A DNA stretch of 64,000 bases from Salisediminibacterium halotolerans (GTDB lineage: Bacteria; Bacillota; Bacilli; Bacillales; Salisediminibacteriaceae), in NCBI RefSeq assembly GCF_003814815.1, contig NZ_RKQQ01000001.1, positions 1 through 64,000 on the forward strand, given 5' to 3'. A model generated the notes under the pieces. It worked only from the letters and a program-made list of their open reading frames with translations. It did no database searches and was not told the DNA's origin. Numbering within the stretch: position 1 is the first letter of the stretch; the number at the start of each line of letters is the position of its first letter. The position numbers and the translations under genes are program-made. Shown here in pieces: positions 44,918 to 53,406 of this stretch.

Positions 44918-46344
44918 AAAAGTACCTATCCGTTAAGGCGAAAGCGTGGATCTTATTCGCAGCCATTGCCCTTTTTTCGGCCGGACTCGTTGCCTCTGTC
45001 TCGTTTTATTTTTATGAAAGTCTCTACTTAGAAAGCCAAGCCGAAATTCTTGAAGATCAAGCTTCCGGTTTAAAAGACGCTTATTTGCACGAACCGGAAG
45101 CTGTATTTGAAGAGCGCCTCGATTGGACCCTTTCATCGGCAAACCTTTACGGCGTTGTCAGTTCCGATCCGATGGCGCTCGGTTCCGCGGTGCCGCTCGA
45201 ACAGCCGGAAAATGAACTCGTGATTAACAGCCTTGAGCGGAGTCAGCTCCAAAACGGCGAAACCGTTATCATTTCAAGGATGCACGAAGCGCTTGATACG
45301 CGTATTCTCGGCGCCGCCGTGCCTGTTGTGATCGATGACGGTTATTTAGACACCGTCATCCTGTTGTACCGGCCCGTTGCGGAAATTAACGAAGCGTTTT
45401 ATGGTATTATACCTGCGGTTGCTTTGATCGGCGGCATTTTTTTGTTTATCTTATTTATTTTGATTAAACGGGTCGAACAGGAATTTATTCATCCGATCTT
45501 AGAACTTGAACGCCATGCCGAAGAGCTTGCCAAAGGGCGTTATGAACGAAGGCTGCACATCGATGTTGAAAATGAAATTGCCGGGCTGGCCGATTCGTTT
45601 CGGTTCCTGGCAGCAAACCTCGCTGATGAAGATGAAAAAAAACGCGCCTTTATTCAAAATATTTCGCACGAACTGCGGACGCCTCTCAGTTATATTCGCG
45701 GATACAGCGAGCTGCTTGCCGGGATGAAAGATGCCCCGGATACCGGGCGATGCAGTGAATATTCTGCGATTATTTATCATGAGGCATCACGAATGAACAG
45801 ACTTGTCGATCAGCTCATTACATTGACGCAACTTGAAAAAGCCGACGACAAACAAACGGGCTTCAGCCCGCTCGTCCTTTCCGAGCTGTTAGAAGAAGCT
45901 GTCCGCAACACGCAATTAAAACGCGCTGATAAAGAGCAATCGATGTCAACCGAGTACAATGATGAGCTGATTATTTTCGGCGACGAAGACCGGCTGTTGC
46001 AAGTGTTCATCAATCTGCTCGACAATGCATCGCGCTATACGCCGCAACACGGACATATCAGTGCGGAGATAAAAGCGGACGCAGGCAGCGCCCTGATTGA
46101 AATCAGCGACAACGGTGAAGGGATCGCGCCGGAAAAGATTCCTTATTTGACAGACCGGTTTTACAGAGCCGATAAATCGCGTTCCCGTGAGCGCGGCGGA
46201 GTCGGCATCGGTCTGTCAATCGTAAAACAAATTGTCGAAACCCACAGCGGTGAATTAACCTTTTCATCTGAGCCTGGGAAAGGCACTGCCGTAACAGTTC
46301 ACCTGCCGCTGTATGATGCTGACGGTTCCGAAGGTATTGGGTAA
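44914..46344 (+). CDS. Membrane sensor histidine kinase (HAMP)
   Basis: 476 residues. Membrane helices at about 11-33 and 163-185 enclose an extracytoplasmic sensor domain of about 130 residues. A HAMP domain follows, then H252 in NISHELRTPL, an N box in NLLDNASRYTP, G1 ISDNGEGI and G2 GGVGIGLSIV. TTG 44914 is the start, with GAGGTG 8 nt ahead inside the regulator gene. Phospho-partner of the regulator just upstream. The stimulus is unknown; the lipoprotein encoded first in the operon is an obvious candidate accessory. Confidence 0.93.
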   Translation: MKKYLSVKAKAWILFAAIALFSAGLVASVSFYFYESLYLESQAEILEDQASGLKDAYLHEPEAVFEERLDWTLSSANLYGVVSSDPMALGSAVPLEQPENELVINSLERSQLQNGETVIISRMHEALDTRILGAAVPVVIDDGYLDTVILLYRPVAEINEAFYGIIPAVALIGGIFLFILFILIKRVEQEFIHPILELERHAEELAKGRYERRLHIDVENEIAGLADSFRFLAANLADEDEKKRAFIQNISHELRTPLSYIRGYSELLAGMKDAPDTGRCSEYSAIIYHEASRMNRLVDQLITLTQLEKADDKQTGFSPLVLSELLEEAVRNTQLKRADKEQSMSTEYNDELIIFGDEDRLLQVFINLLDNASRYTPQHGHISAEIKADAGSALIEISDNGEGIAPEKIPYLTDRFYRADKSRSRERGGVGIGLSIVKQIVETHSGELTFSSEPGKGTAVTVHLPLYDADGSEGIG

Positions 46345-46365
46345 CTTATGCTTCACGGAAAGAAG

Positions 46366-47403
46366 CTAAACTGTCACTGATGGATGCTCGGATGATGTAA
46401 CATCAAACGAACCCGGAATATACTTGTTTGTATACACGCGGACGACATCTTCAACAATTGAACTCGCTGTCGGCCACTTGCCGGCTCCCGGTCCCTGAAA
46501 AGTCAGCGGCCCCATTAAATCACTTTCGATATACACGCCGTTCATAACGCCCTGCACAGAAGCAAGCGGATGATCTAAAGGAAGTTCCCGGACAGAAACG
46601 GTGATCTGGACAGATTTCCCCTGCTTTTCCAGCGTCACTGCCGGTTTCAAACATTTCCCTTGTTTGCGTGTTTGCCGCAATTCCTCAGCTTGAATACCCC
46701 GAATCCCTTCAGGATCGTACACGTCAATCGGGGTATTCTGGCCGTAAATCCACCTTGCCAACACAATCGCTTTATACCAAGCGTCCCAGCCGTCAACGTC
46801 TTTATCCGGCACCGCTTCAGCATAGCCGAGATCTTGCGCTTCAGACAAAGCTTCAGCAAACGAAATTCCGCGGTTTTCCATCTCGGTAAGCATAAAATGA
46901 CTCGTCCCGTTCAAAATCGCTTCGACCCGGGTGATCTTATTTACACGCAGCGTCTCACGAATCGAAGTCAGCACCGGAATCCCCGCAGCAACGGCGGCTT
47001 CATACAGAAAAGAAGCGCCTGTCCGATCGGCCGTTTCGTGCAGCTTCGTCCCGTACATCATGACCAGTTCTTTATTCGCTGTCACGACTGATATCCCCCG
47101 CTCCAAACTCTCTTTTACGAGCGGGTAAGCTGTTTTGGCATCAGGCGTCACTTCGACAACCGTATCTAAATCAGGATTGGCCAAAATTTCAGCCGGGTTG
47201 TCTGTGACAACCGTTCCTGCTGCAACATTACGCTCTTTTTCCACGTTTTGCACAAGTACCGCACAAATATGCAATTCTGTCCCGGTGACCGCTTTTATCT
47301 CAGCAGCTTTTTCCTGTATCGATGAATAAACACCTTCACCGACGGTGCCGAATCCGAAAATTGCCAAATCTTTTGTTGAACCGGCTGCACTGGTTTTCGT
47401 CAT
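46366..47403 (-). CDS. hom: Homoserine dehydrogenase, short form without ACT domain
   Basis: 345 residues. It reduces aspartate semialdehyde to homoserine. The NAD(P) motif FGFGTVGEGV is near residue 16; NKELVMMYGTKL, NGTSHFMLTEM and DVDGWDAWYKAIVLARW carry the catalytic block. B. subtilis Hom has about 430 residues with a C-terminal ACT domain for threonine feedback; this one ends right after the catalytic domain. ATG 47403 follows GGAGG. An S-box lies upstream, tying it to methionine rather than threonine supply. Monocistronic. Confidence 0.9.
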   Translation of the reverse strand: MTKTSAAGSTKDLAIFGFGTVGEGVYSSIQEKAAEIKAVTGTELHICAVLVQNVEKERNVAAGTVVTDNPAEILANPDLDTVVEVTPDAKTAYPLVKESLERGISVVTANKELVMMYGTKLHETADRTGASFLYEAAVAAGIPVLTSIRETLRVNKITRVEAILNGTSHFMLTEMENRGISFAEALSEAQDLGYAEAVPDKDVDGWDAWYKAIVLARWIYGQNTPIDVYDPEGIRGIQAEELRQTRKQGKCLKPAVTLEKQGKSVQITVSVRELPLDHPLASVQGVMNGVYIESDLMGPLTFQGPGAGKWPTASSIVEDVVRVYTNKYIPGSFDVTSSEHPSVTV

Positions 47404-47436
47404 CTCAATCGCCTCCACTTATTATATGTGCCGATG

Positions 47437-47468
47437 AAAAACTCCCTCACCGATTACGGCAGGGAGTG
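47437..47468 (-). terminator. S-box terminator upstream of hom
   Basis: Minus strand: CACTCCCTG / GGTGAGGGAGT-type stem followed by TTTTT, 35 bp before hom. Confidence 0.8.
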
Positions 47469-47494
47469 AATGAAGATCTTGATAGATGCATCGA

Positions 47495-47613
47495 CTCATC
47501 TCCCAAAACAGCCGTACCGCTGTTTTGCAGGAATTAGCACCTAGTCAGCCGTGTTGACGGTCTGACCGGTTGCCGGGCTTCACAGGGCCTGTCCCTCCGC
47601 CGCTCTCGATAAG
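47495..47613 (-). ncRNA. SAM-I riboswitch (S box) of hom
   Basis: Minus strand: CTTATC (47613-47608), GAGCGGCGGAGGGACAGGCC, GTGAAGCCCGGCAACC, AGGTGCTAATTCC, and closing GATGAG (47500-47495), the same landmarks as the metN element. It would switch off hom when SAM is abundant. Confidence 0.94.
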
Positions 47614-47670
47614 TGTATTGATTTTATTTGTGTAACTGTAGCACGGACGCTTGCTGATGTCAAAATTTTG

Positions 47671-49029
47671 TCACGATATTTTCGCCTGAACCGTTTCGTC
47701 TGTTTTAAACGCTGATACAGCCTGATGAAGATTCTCTGCCATCGTCGCCATTTCTTCAGTGCTCGCGGAGATCGATTCAATCATTTCATTCGTTGAATCT
47801 GCTGAAGCGAGTACATTCGAGGCTTTCGATTCCGTATCTTCAATGAAGGTCGCCAGCTGGTCAATAAGCGCGACGATTTTCTCCGACGTCGCGACTTCTT
47901 CGTTCGTAATATCTTTAATTTCTTCCATATCCTTGACACTTTGATCGACAGCACTGAAAATTTCCGTCATCGATTCGCTGATTTTCTGCACGTCTTCCGC
48001 TCCGGCAGCAATGCTCGCGTCACTCCGTTCAATCTCTCGGACAGTCTCGTTTGTCGTCGCAGTCATTTTTTCAATCAGGCCGGTTACATTTTCCGCCTCG
48101 CGCGACGTTTGTTCTGCGAGTTTCCGGACTTCATCAGCGACAACAGCAAAACCTTTTCCTGCTTCACCGGCACGGGCTGCTTCGATGGCGGCATTCAGCG
48201 CAAGCAGATTCGTCTGTTCAGAAATTTGTGTAATCGTATCGACGATCGTATGAATATCTTTCGAATAATGTTCTAACGACTGAACTTGGCTGATTGTTTG
48301 CCGGGATTCAGCTTTCATTCGCCCCATCTTGCCGACAACATCTTCAAGCCTGTTCTTGCCGGTTTGTGTGATCTCCATCGTTGAAGCTGATTGGCCGCTG
48401 GCCGAAATCGCCTTATCTTTTGCGATTTGAATCAGTGAAGACAGCTCCAGTAACGACTGCGACACTTCTTTGATTGCCTCATTGCCTGATTTCGCCTGTT
48501 CATGCAAGTCGTCCACATTCGATTTGACATCACTTGAGCTGACGGACATATCTTGAATCGAGCGTGCGTTTTCTTCACTGGCCGATGATACGTCTTCTGC
48601 CGATAAGCTGACAGAGCGGATCAATCCAGACAGTTCTCCGTTTAATTCATTAAACGCTCGGCCGAGCTTTCCTAATTCATCATTCGTTTTTACGCTTGTT
48701 TTCTTCGTTAAGTCAATCGTCTTTCCTTGCATGCTGTCGATCGTTTCATTCATATGCTGGACCGGACGCAAGACGACAAACCGCAACGCAACAAATATAA
48801 ACGTCACCATAATTATCAGGTTCATAATCGTCGTGAAATACGTCTGCAGCAAGTTTGTCAGCCCTTCACCCATGACCGCTGTCAATACTTCCAGGTCAAA
48901 AACAAGCAGCTGTATGTAGGCAATCGGCGCGCTCATAATCAGCGTAAAAAGAATCGCCGCAGCCGCCACAAGCGTCAATTTTTTTCGGATCGTTACGGTC
49001 TTTTTCGACTTCCCGGTTTGTTTTTTCAT
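47671..49029 (-). CDS. Methyl-accepting chemotaxis protein
   Basis: 452 residues. Two membrane helices (about 19-41 and 66-88) are separated by only some 25 residues, so there is no extracellular ligand domain. A HAMP domain (about 88-142) and the methyl-accepting signalling coiled coil follow, with the hairpin tip [37 protein letters not shown]. Such receptors sense through the membrane, cytoplasm or partner proteins. GGGGGA precedes the ATG and a SigD-type promoter lies upstream. Confidence 0.92.
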   Translation of the reverse strand: MKKQTGKSKKTVTIRKKLTLVAAAAILFTLIMSAPIAYIQLLVFDLEVLTAVMGEGLTNLLQTYFTTIMNLIIMVTFIFVALRFVVLRPVQHMNETIDSMQGKTIDLTKKTSVKTNDELGKLGRAFNELNGELSGLIRSVSLSAEDVSSASEENARSIQDMSVSSSDVKSNVDDLHEQAKSGNEAIKEVSQSLLELSSLIQIAKDKAISASGQSASTMEITQTGKNRLEDVVGKMGRMKAESRQTISQVQSLEHYSKDIHTIVDTITQISEQTNLLALNAAIEAARAGEAGKGFAVVADEVRKLAEQTSREAENVTGLIEKMTATTNETVREIERSDASIAAGAEDVQKISESMTEIFSAVDQSVKDMEEIKDITNEEVATSEKIVALIDQLATFIEDTESKASNVLASADSTNEMIESISASTEEMATMAENLHQAVSAFKTDETVQAKIS

Positions 49030-49054
49030 GAAGATAAATCCCCCAGTTATATTG

Positions 49055-49082
49055 ATATCAGCTTACATAACATGATTATTTA
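49055..49082 (-). promoter_or_regulatory. SigD (flagellar sigma) promoter of the chemoreceptor gene
   Basis: Minus strand TAAA (49082-49079), 16 bp, GCTGATAT (49062-49055). SigD consensus is TAAA-N14-16-GCCGATAT, so there is one mismatch. It is 26 bp from the start codon. Confidence 0.65.
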
Positions 49083-49172
49083 TAAACTATATCTTATTAA
49101 GTCCTTAGTCTCAATAAAAGAATCATAATTCGACATTTTTCCTGTTTTCAGCCGCATTTATAGCGGAAAAGC

Positions 49173-49198
49173 GTTTATTCCGCAACGGAAGAGGGGAT
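49173..49198 (+). promoter_or_regulatory. Possible SigB-like promoter of the partner-switching operon
   Basis: GTTTAT, 14 bp, GGGGAT resembles the stress sigma consensus GTTTAA-N14-GGGWAT. The score is borderline and not supported by other evidence. Confidence 0.3.
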
Positions 49199-49246
49199 AT
49201 AAATCTTAGTTCTAAGTTCTCAAACACACCTGGGAGGAGTTTTACT

Positions 49247-49549
49247 ATGGTAAGCGACACCGTTATTCACGAACAGCAAGTCACTGTCTACTTAAGCGGA
49301 GAGTTGACGGTTCAGGACGCTGGTGATTTACGAAAACACCTTTACGACAAAATCGATGCCGGCTTCCGCTCGTTTATTATTGATATGAATGAATTACATT
49401 ATATTGACAGCGCCGGGCTGGGCATTCTCGTTTCCGTATTAAAAAAGACACGGGAAAAGCAAGGAACGATCCTTATACGCGGTGCAAAAGACGGCGTCAA
49501 AAAGGTGTTTGAATTAACGCGCCTGACTGCTGTATTCGACTTTGACTAA
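49247..49549 (+). CDS. STAS-domain anti-anti-sigma factor
   Basis: 100 residues, a single STAS domain as in RsbV/SpoIIAA. Phosphorylatable S55 lies in YIDSAGLGILVSVLKK. Unphosphorylated protein would bind the HATPase partner at 51065; the phosphatase at 49573 would reactivate it. GGGAGGAG precedes the ATG. First gene of a three-gene operon without a sigma factor. Confidence 0.92.
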   Translation: MVSDTVIHEQQVTVYLSGELTVQDAGDLRKHLYDKIDAGFRSFIIDMNELHYIDSAGLGILVSVLKKTREKQGTILIRGAKDGVKKVFELTRLTAVFDFD

Positions 49550-49572
49550 AACCATCAGCGAGGAGCAAAGTT

Positions 49573-51051
49573 ATGCGCGAAGGAGAAAAAAATTCATTAC
49601 CGATGCCTACGGTCCCTGCCGTGGAAGACTGGCTGCAAATTGAAACGATGTACAAACAATTCCCTCTCGGAATCGCCTTAATTGAAGCCCAATCCAACGA
49701 TCGGCACATCCTGTTTGTCAACACCCGTTTTAAGGAAAGAACCGGTTACAGCGCTGAGGATTTAAACGGGGCGCTTAACGATTGGCTTGAAATCCTCTTT
49801 CCGTTCACTTGGAACACAACGAAAGTCATTTCATTAACGGAGCATTTTTTTGCCAACGTACAAGCAGATTTGTATCTCACGATCCGCCGAAAACAAGGAG
49901 ATTTTTTTACCGGCCACATCCAGATTGAACCGATTTTCTCCGGTAACGATACAACGGAGCATCCTTGTTTTTACATGATGATGTTCATGAAAGAAAGAGC
50001 AGGCAGCAGCACTCCGGGCCGCCAGTCTTTGCCTGCGGTGAACGAAGCCTGGATTGAATCCGTTCCCGGTGCATGCTATGTATTCAACCTGCATAATCAG
50101 CTCGTTTACCACAACGAAGAAGCGAACACGTTCTTTTCTGATGCTCCCTCCAGTTTTGGTTATGAATCGATTGAAGCGGTTTTGCCCATGACAGCCGAGG
50201 ACTGGAAAGCGTTTCGCAGCGAAATCTCCAACCACCGGGAAATCGCTTTTTGTACAATTAACGATCCGTTCTCCGGTCAATACAAGGCGGCCGAATGGAG
50301 TTTTTTCCCGAGATACGACGAAACCTTTACATTGATCGGCTTTTTCGGAATCGGCCAGGATGTTTCGCGGTATGCGAGGATTCACCAAGAGTTAAGCCGT
50401 GCAGTCCAGTCACAAAAAGACTCATTACCGCTCAACATCACGGGGAAAAAATTCGATTTCACCTCGTTTTACTATCCGCATTTTTATTTAAGCGGCGATA
50501 CATACGGATACTATTTCGATCAAAAAAATAACAAACTGATCATCTACCTTGTCGATATTATGGGGCATGGTATTTATACAGCGATGCAAACGTCAGCTCT
50601 CAACACGCTCTTTCAAACCTCTGTCAAACGGCAGCGCATCAGCGCTGAAGGACAGATGAAACAAATGAACGAACATTGCTGCCTGCACTTGCCGGACGAT
50701 TCTTTTGCCGCGGCAATGATCGCCGAAATTGATTTTAACCGTTTAAGCTGCCATATCGTCTCTGCCGGCATTCCGCATCTTCTTCATATCACGAATGAAC
50801 ATACGGAACGGAAATCATTCGCCGGCACACCGCTCGGCATGTTTGAACAGTCGATGTTTCGCCGCCGGTCTTTCCCGCTGACGCGCGAATCACGATTAAT
50901 CTTCGGTACCGACGGGTTTTTCGAAACGCTGGATACATTCCAAGATGCAAACACTGTGACATGCGAAGGACTCTATTCGTTCGTTCAGCGCGCCGCACTG
51001 GCAGGACGTTCTCAAGATGACACGAGCGCGATTATTTTAAAACTGAAATAA
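49573..51051 (+). CDS. PAS-containing PP2C (SpoIIE/RsbU-type) serine phosphatase
   Basis: 492 residues. Two PAS-like domains (about 20-135, with FVNTRFKERTGYSAEDLNG, and about 150-270) precede a SpoIIE-type phosphatase domain (about 290-492). Metal-site motifs are LSGDTYGYYF, IYLVDIMGHGIYTAMQT, LIFGTDGFFETL and QDDTSAIILKLK. It probably dephosphorylates the STAS protein encoded just upstream in response to a signal bound by the PAS domains. No membrane helix, so it is cytoplasmic. Confidence 0.9.
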   Translation: MREGEKNSLPMPTVPAVEDWLQIETMYKQFPLGIALIEAQSNDRHILFVNTRFKERTGYSAEDLNGALNDWLEILFPFTWNTTKVISLTEHFFANVQADLYLTIRRKQGDFFTGHIQIEPIFSGNDTTEHPCFYMMMFMKERAGSSTPGRQSLPAVNEAWIESVPGACYVFNLHNQLVYHNEEANTFFSDAPSSFGYESIEAVLPMTAEDWKAFRSEISNHREIAFCTINDPFSGQYKAAEWSFFPRYDETFTLIGFFGIGQDVSRYARIHQELSRAVQSQKDSLPLNITGKKFDFTSFYYPHFYLSGDTYGYYFDQKNNKLIIYLVDIMGHGIYTAMQTSALNTLFQTSVKRQRISAEGQMKQMNEHCCLHLPDDSFAAAMIAEIDFNRLSCHIVSAGIPHLLHITNEHTERKSFAGTPLGMFEQSMFRRRSFPLTRESRLIFGTDGFFETLDTFQDANTVTCEGLYSFVQRAALAGRSQDDTSAIILKLK

Positions 51052-51064
51052 AAGGGGTAAAACG

Positions 51065-51466
51065 ATGATTTTTCATTGCCAGCATTACTACACACCGCAT
51101 TCGTTCCGGGAAAACATCAAAGAGTTTGACGCTGCCTTTCACGATTGGTTCGGCAGCGAATCGCTGCTCGTTCACATTGCCTTGACCGAGTGTTTTAACA
51201 ATGCCTGGGAGCACGGCAACCTCATGGATGAAAGTAAACCGGTCATTGTGTATATTAAAGAAGGACGGACGAGGGTGTATTTGCGCATCGAAGATAAAGG
51301 CGCGGGTTATTGTTTCAAGGATGCCGTATTACCGGCAGATTCCGACTCACTATTGGAAAAAGAACGCGGCCGCGGGCTGTTCATTATTCAAAATACCGTC
51401 GACTGGGCGCTTACTGATCAAGCCGGAACAACCACGCTGATGATTAAGCGCAAAGTCACAAAATAA
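51065..51466 (+). CDS. HATPase_c anti-sigma/serine kinase (RsbW-like)
   Basis: 133 residues, GHKL fold. N box ECFNNAWEHGN (42-52), G1 EDKGAGY, G2 ERGRGLFIIQN. Such kinases phosphorylate the STAS partner and hold a target protein, usually a sigma factor. None is encoded here, so the output may be a sigma elsewhere or another protein. It starts 13 bp after the phosphatase gene. Confidence 0.9.
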   Translation: MIFHCQHYYTPHSFRENIKEFDAAFHDWFGSESLLVHIALTECFNNAWEHGNLMDESKPVIVYIKEGRTRVYLRIEDKGAGYCFKDAVLPADSDSLLEKERGRGLFIIQNTVDWALTDQAGTTTLMIKRKVTK

Positions 51467-51499
51467 ACCGAGCAGGCTTTCGCCCCCCGCTCGGTTTAT
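51465..51499. terminator. Bidirectional terminator kinase gene / ilvD
   Basis: 9-bp stem AAACCGAGC / GCTCGGTTT between the converging genes. Confidence 0.7.
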
Positions 51500-51509
51500 T
51501 GATTTGCGC

Positions 51510-53204
51510 TTATTCTAAATTGCCGTCCGTGATTGCACCTTTAGCGGAAGAAGATACGAGTTTGGCGTATTTGCCGAGCACACCGTAAGGCTGCTTCATC
51601 GGCGGCTGCTTCCATAACGCGAGGCGCTCTTCTAATTCGCCTGCAGACACGTTCAGGGTAATTTCTTGTGTTTCACTGTCGATGATGACTTCGTCGCCGT
51701 TTTGAACGAGCGCGATCGGTCCGCCTGCGGCCGCTTCCGGAGCAATATGGCCGATGACAAAACCGTGTGAACCGCCGGAGAAACGCCCGTCAGTCATTAA
51801 AGCCACTTTGCCGCCGAGACCTCGTCCGACAATCATCGCCGTAATCGAAAGCATCTCCGGCATGCCCGGTCCGCCTTTAGGACCGACATAGCGGACAACG
51901 ACGACATCCCCTTCAACAATTTCGCCTGCTTCAATCGCAGCTGTCGTTTCGTCTTCACTGTCAAAGACTTTAACAGTCCCTTCAAAACGGGTGATCGTTT
52001 GCCCGGTCATCTTCGCAACCGCTCCTTCTGGAGCAAGGTTTCCGCGTAAGACAATCAGCGGTCCGCTCTCTGTTTTAGCCTGATCAAACGGATAAATGAC
52101 TTCTTGACCTTCGGATAAACCTTTCGCTTCAGCGAGGTTTTCTGCCATCGTTTTGCCGGTAACCGTCAGGCAATCACCGTGAATCAGCCCGTGCTCATGC
52201 AAAAGTTTCATAACCGCCGGCACACCGCCTACTTGAAATAAATCATCAAAGACGTATTGCCCGCTCGGTTTTAAATCGGCAATATGCGGAACATTTTGCC
52301 GGACGCGTTCAAAATCGTCATACGTTAAGTCGACATCTGCACTTCGGGCAATCGCCAACAAATGGAGAAAGGCATTTGTTGAACCGCCGAGAGCCATTAC
52401 GACTGTGATTGCATTTTCAAAAGCTTCTTTTGTCATAATGTCGCGCGGGTAAATATCGTTTTTCAACAAGTCGGTGATCAATTCGCCGGCTTGTCTGCAT
52501 TCTTCGTTTTTATACGCATCTACAGCGGGAGTAGATGATGAGCCGGGAATACTCATTCCAAGCGCTTCAGCTGCTGCAGCCATCGTATTCGCTGTGTACA
52601 TCCCCCCGCACGAACCGGGTCCCGGGCAGGCGCTGCATTCGACCTTATGAAGCTGCTCACTGTCGATTTCCCCTTGCTGATATTGGCCGACCGCTTCAAA
52701 CGAGTTAACGATATCAATATCTTTGCCGTCAAGCTTGCCGGGCTTGATTGACCCGCCGTATACATAGACACTCGGCAGATTCAAACGCCCGATCGACATC
52801 AGACACCCGGGCGTCGTTTTATCGCAGCCGCCGATCGCGACAATACCGTCCAAGGCTTCTGCACCGACAACCGTTTCAATCGAATCGGCAATCACTTCAC
52901 GGCTCGGCAGCGAATAGCTCATGCCGTTGTGTCCCATCGCGATACCGTCCGCGACCATGATCGTATTAAAAATCATCGGAGCGCCGCCGCCGTTTTCCGC
53001 TCCGCTTTTCGCATCACGGGCAAGCTGGTCAATATGCACGTTGCACGGCGTCACTTCGCTCCAGGTGCTCGCGACACCGATCATCGGTTTTTGGAAATCC
53101 TCATCATTAAAACCGACGGCCCGAAGCATCGACCGGTTCGGCACCCGGTTGGCTCCTTCACTGATCACGCGGCTTTTAATCCGCAAATCTTTTTCTTCAC
53201 TCAC
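51510..53204 (-). CDS. ilvD: Dihydroxy-acid dehydratase
   Basis: 564 residues. It converts dihydroxy-isovalerate (and the methylvalerate analogue) to the keto acids for valine, leucine and isoleucine. Fe-S ligand cysteines lie in GGCDKTTPGCLMS and CPGPGSCGGMYTANTM; VALMTDGRFSGGSHGFVIGHIAPEA is the substrate block. GTG 53204 is chosen (AAAGG 9 nt ahead); an ATG 9 nt upstream touches the ribosome site. It depends on the SUF system for its cluster. It is alone, without ilvBNC. Confidence 0.94.
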   Translation of the reverse strand: MSEEKDLRIKSRVISEGANRVPNRSMLRAVGFNDEDFQKPMIGVASTWSEVTPCNVHIDQLARDAKSGAENGGGAPMIFNTIMVADGIAMGHNGMSYSLPSREVIADSIETVVGAEALDGIVAIGGCDKTTPGCLMSIGRLNLPSVYVYGGSIKPGKLDGKDIDIVNSFEAVGQYQQGEIDSEQLHKVECSACPGPGSCGGMYTANTMAAAAEALGMSIPGSSSTPAVDAYKNEECRQAGELITDLLKNDIYPRDIMTKEAFENAITVVMALGGSTNAFLHLLAIARSADVDLTYDDFERVRQNVPHIADLKPSGQYVFDDLFQVGGVPAVMKLLHEHGLIHGDCLTVTGKTMAENLAEAKGLSEGQEVIYPFDQAKTESGPLIVLRGNLAPEGAVAKMTGQTITRFEGTVKVFDSEDETTAAIEAGEIVEGDVVVVRYVGPKGGPGMPEMLSITAMIVGRGLGGKVALMTDGRFSGGSHGFVIGHIAPEAAAGGPIALVQNGDEVIIDSETQEITLNVSAGELEERLALWKQPPMKQPYGVLGKYAKLVSSSAKGAITDGNLE

Positions 53205-53406
53205 ATTTCTCATCCTTTCCGCACTGCACATCTTCACATATTCACGAGTCGCCTGAATATGCATGTATAATTTTCATCATACTCATTTTAGCACGTTGAT
53301 GCAATAAGTTTTCAGAAAAATCACTTTGCTGTCACCGTATTCATCATCGCTAAAAGCACGAAAATGTGGCAAAATTACAATGGAACGTCAAAGGAGGGAA
53401 CATTGT

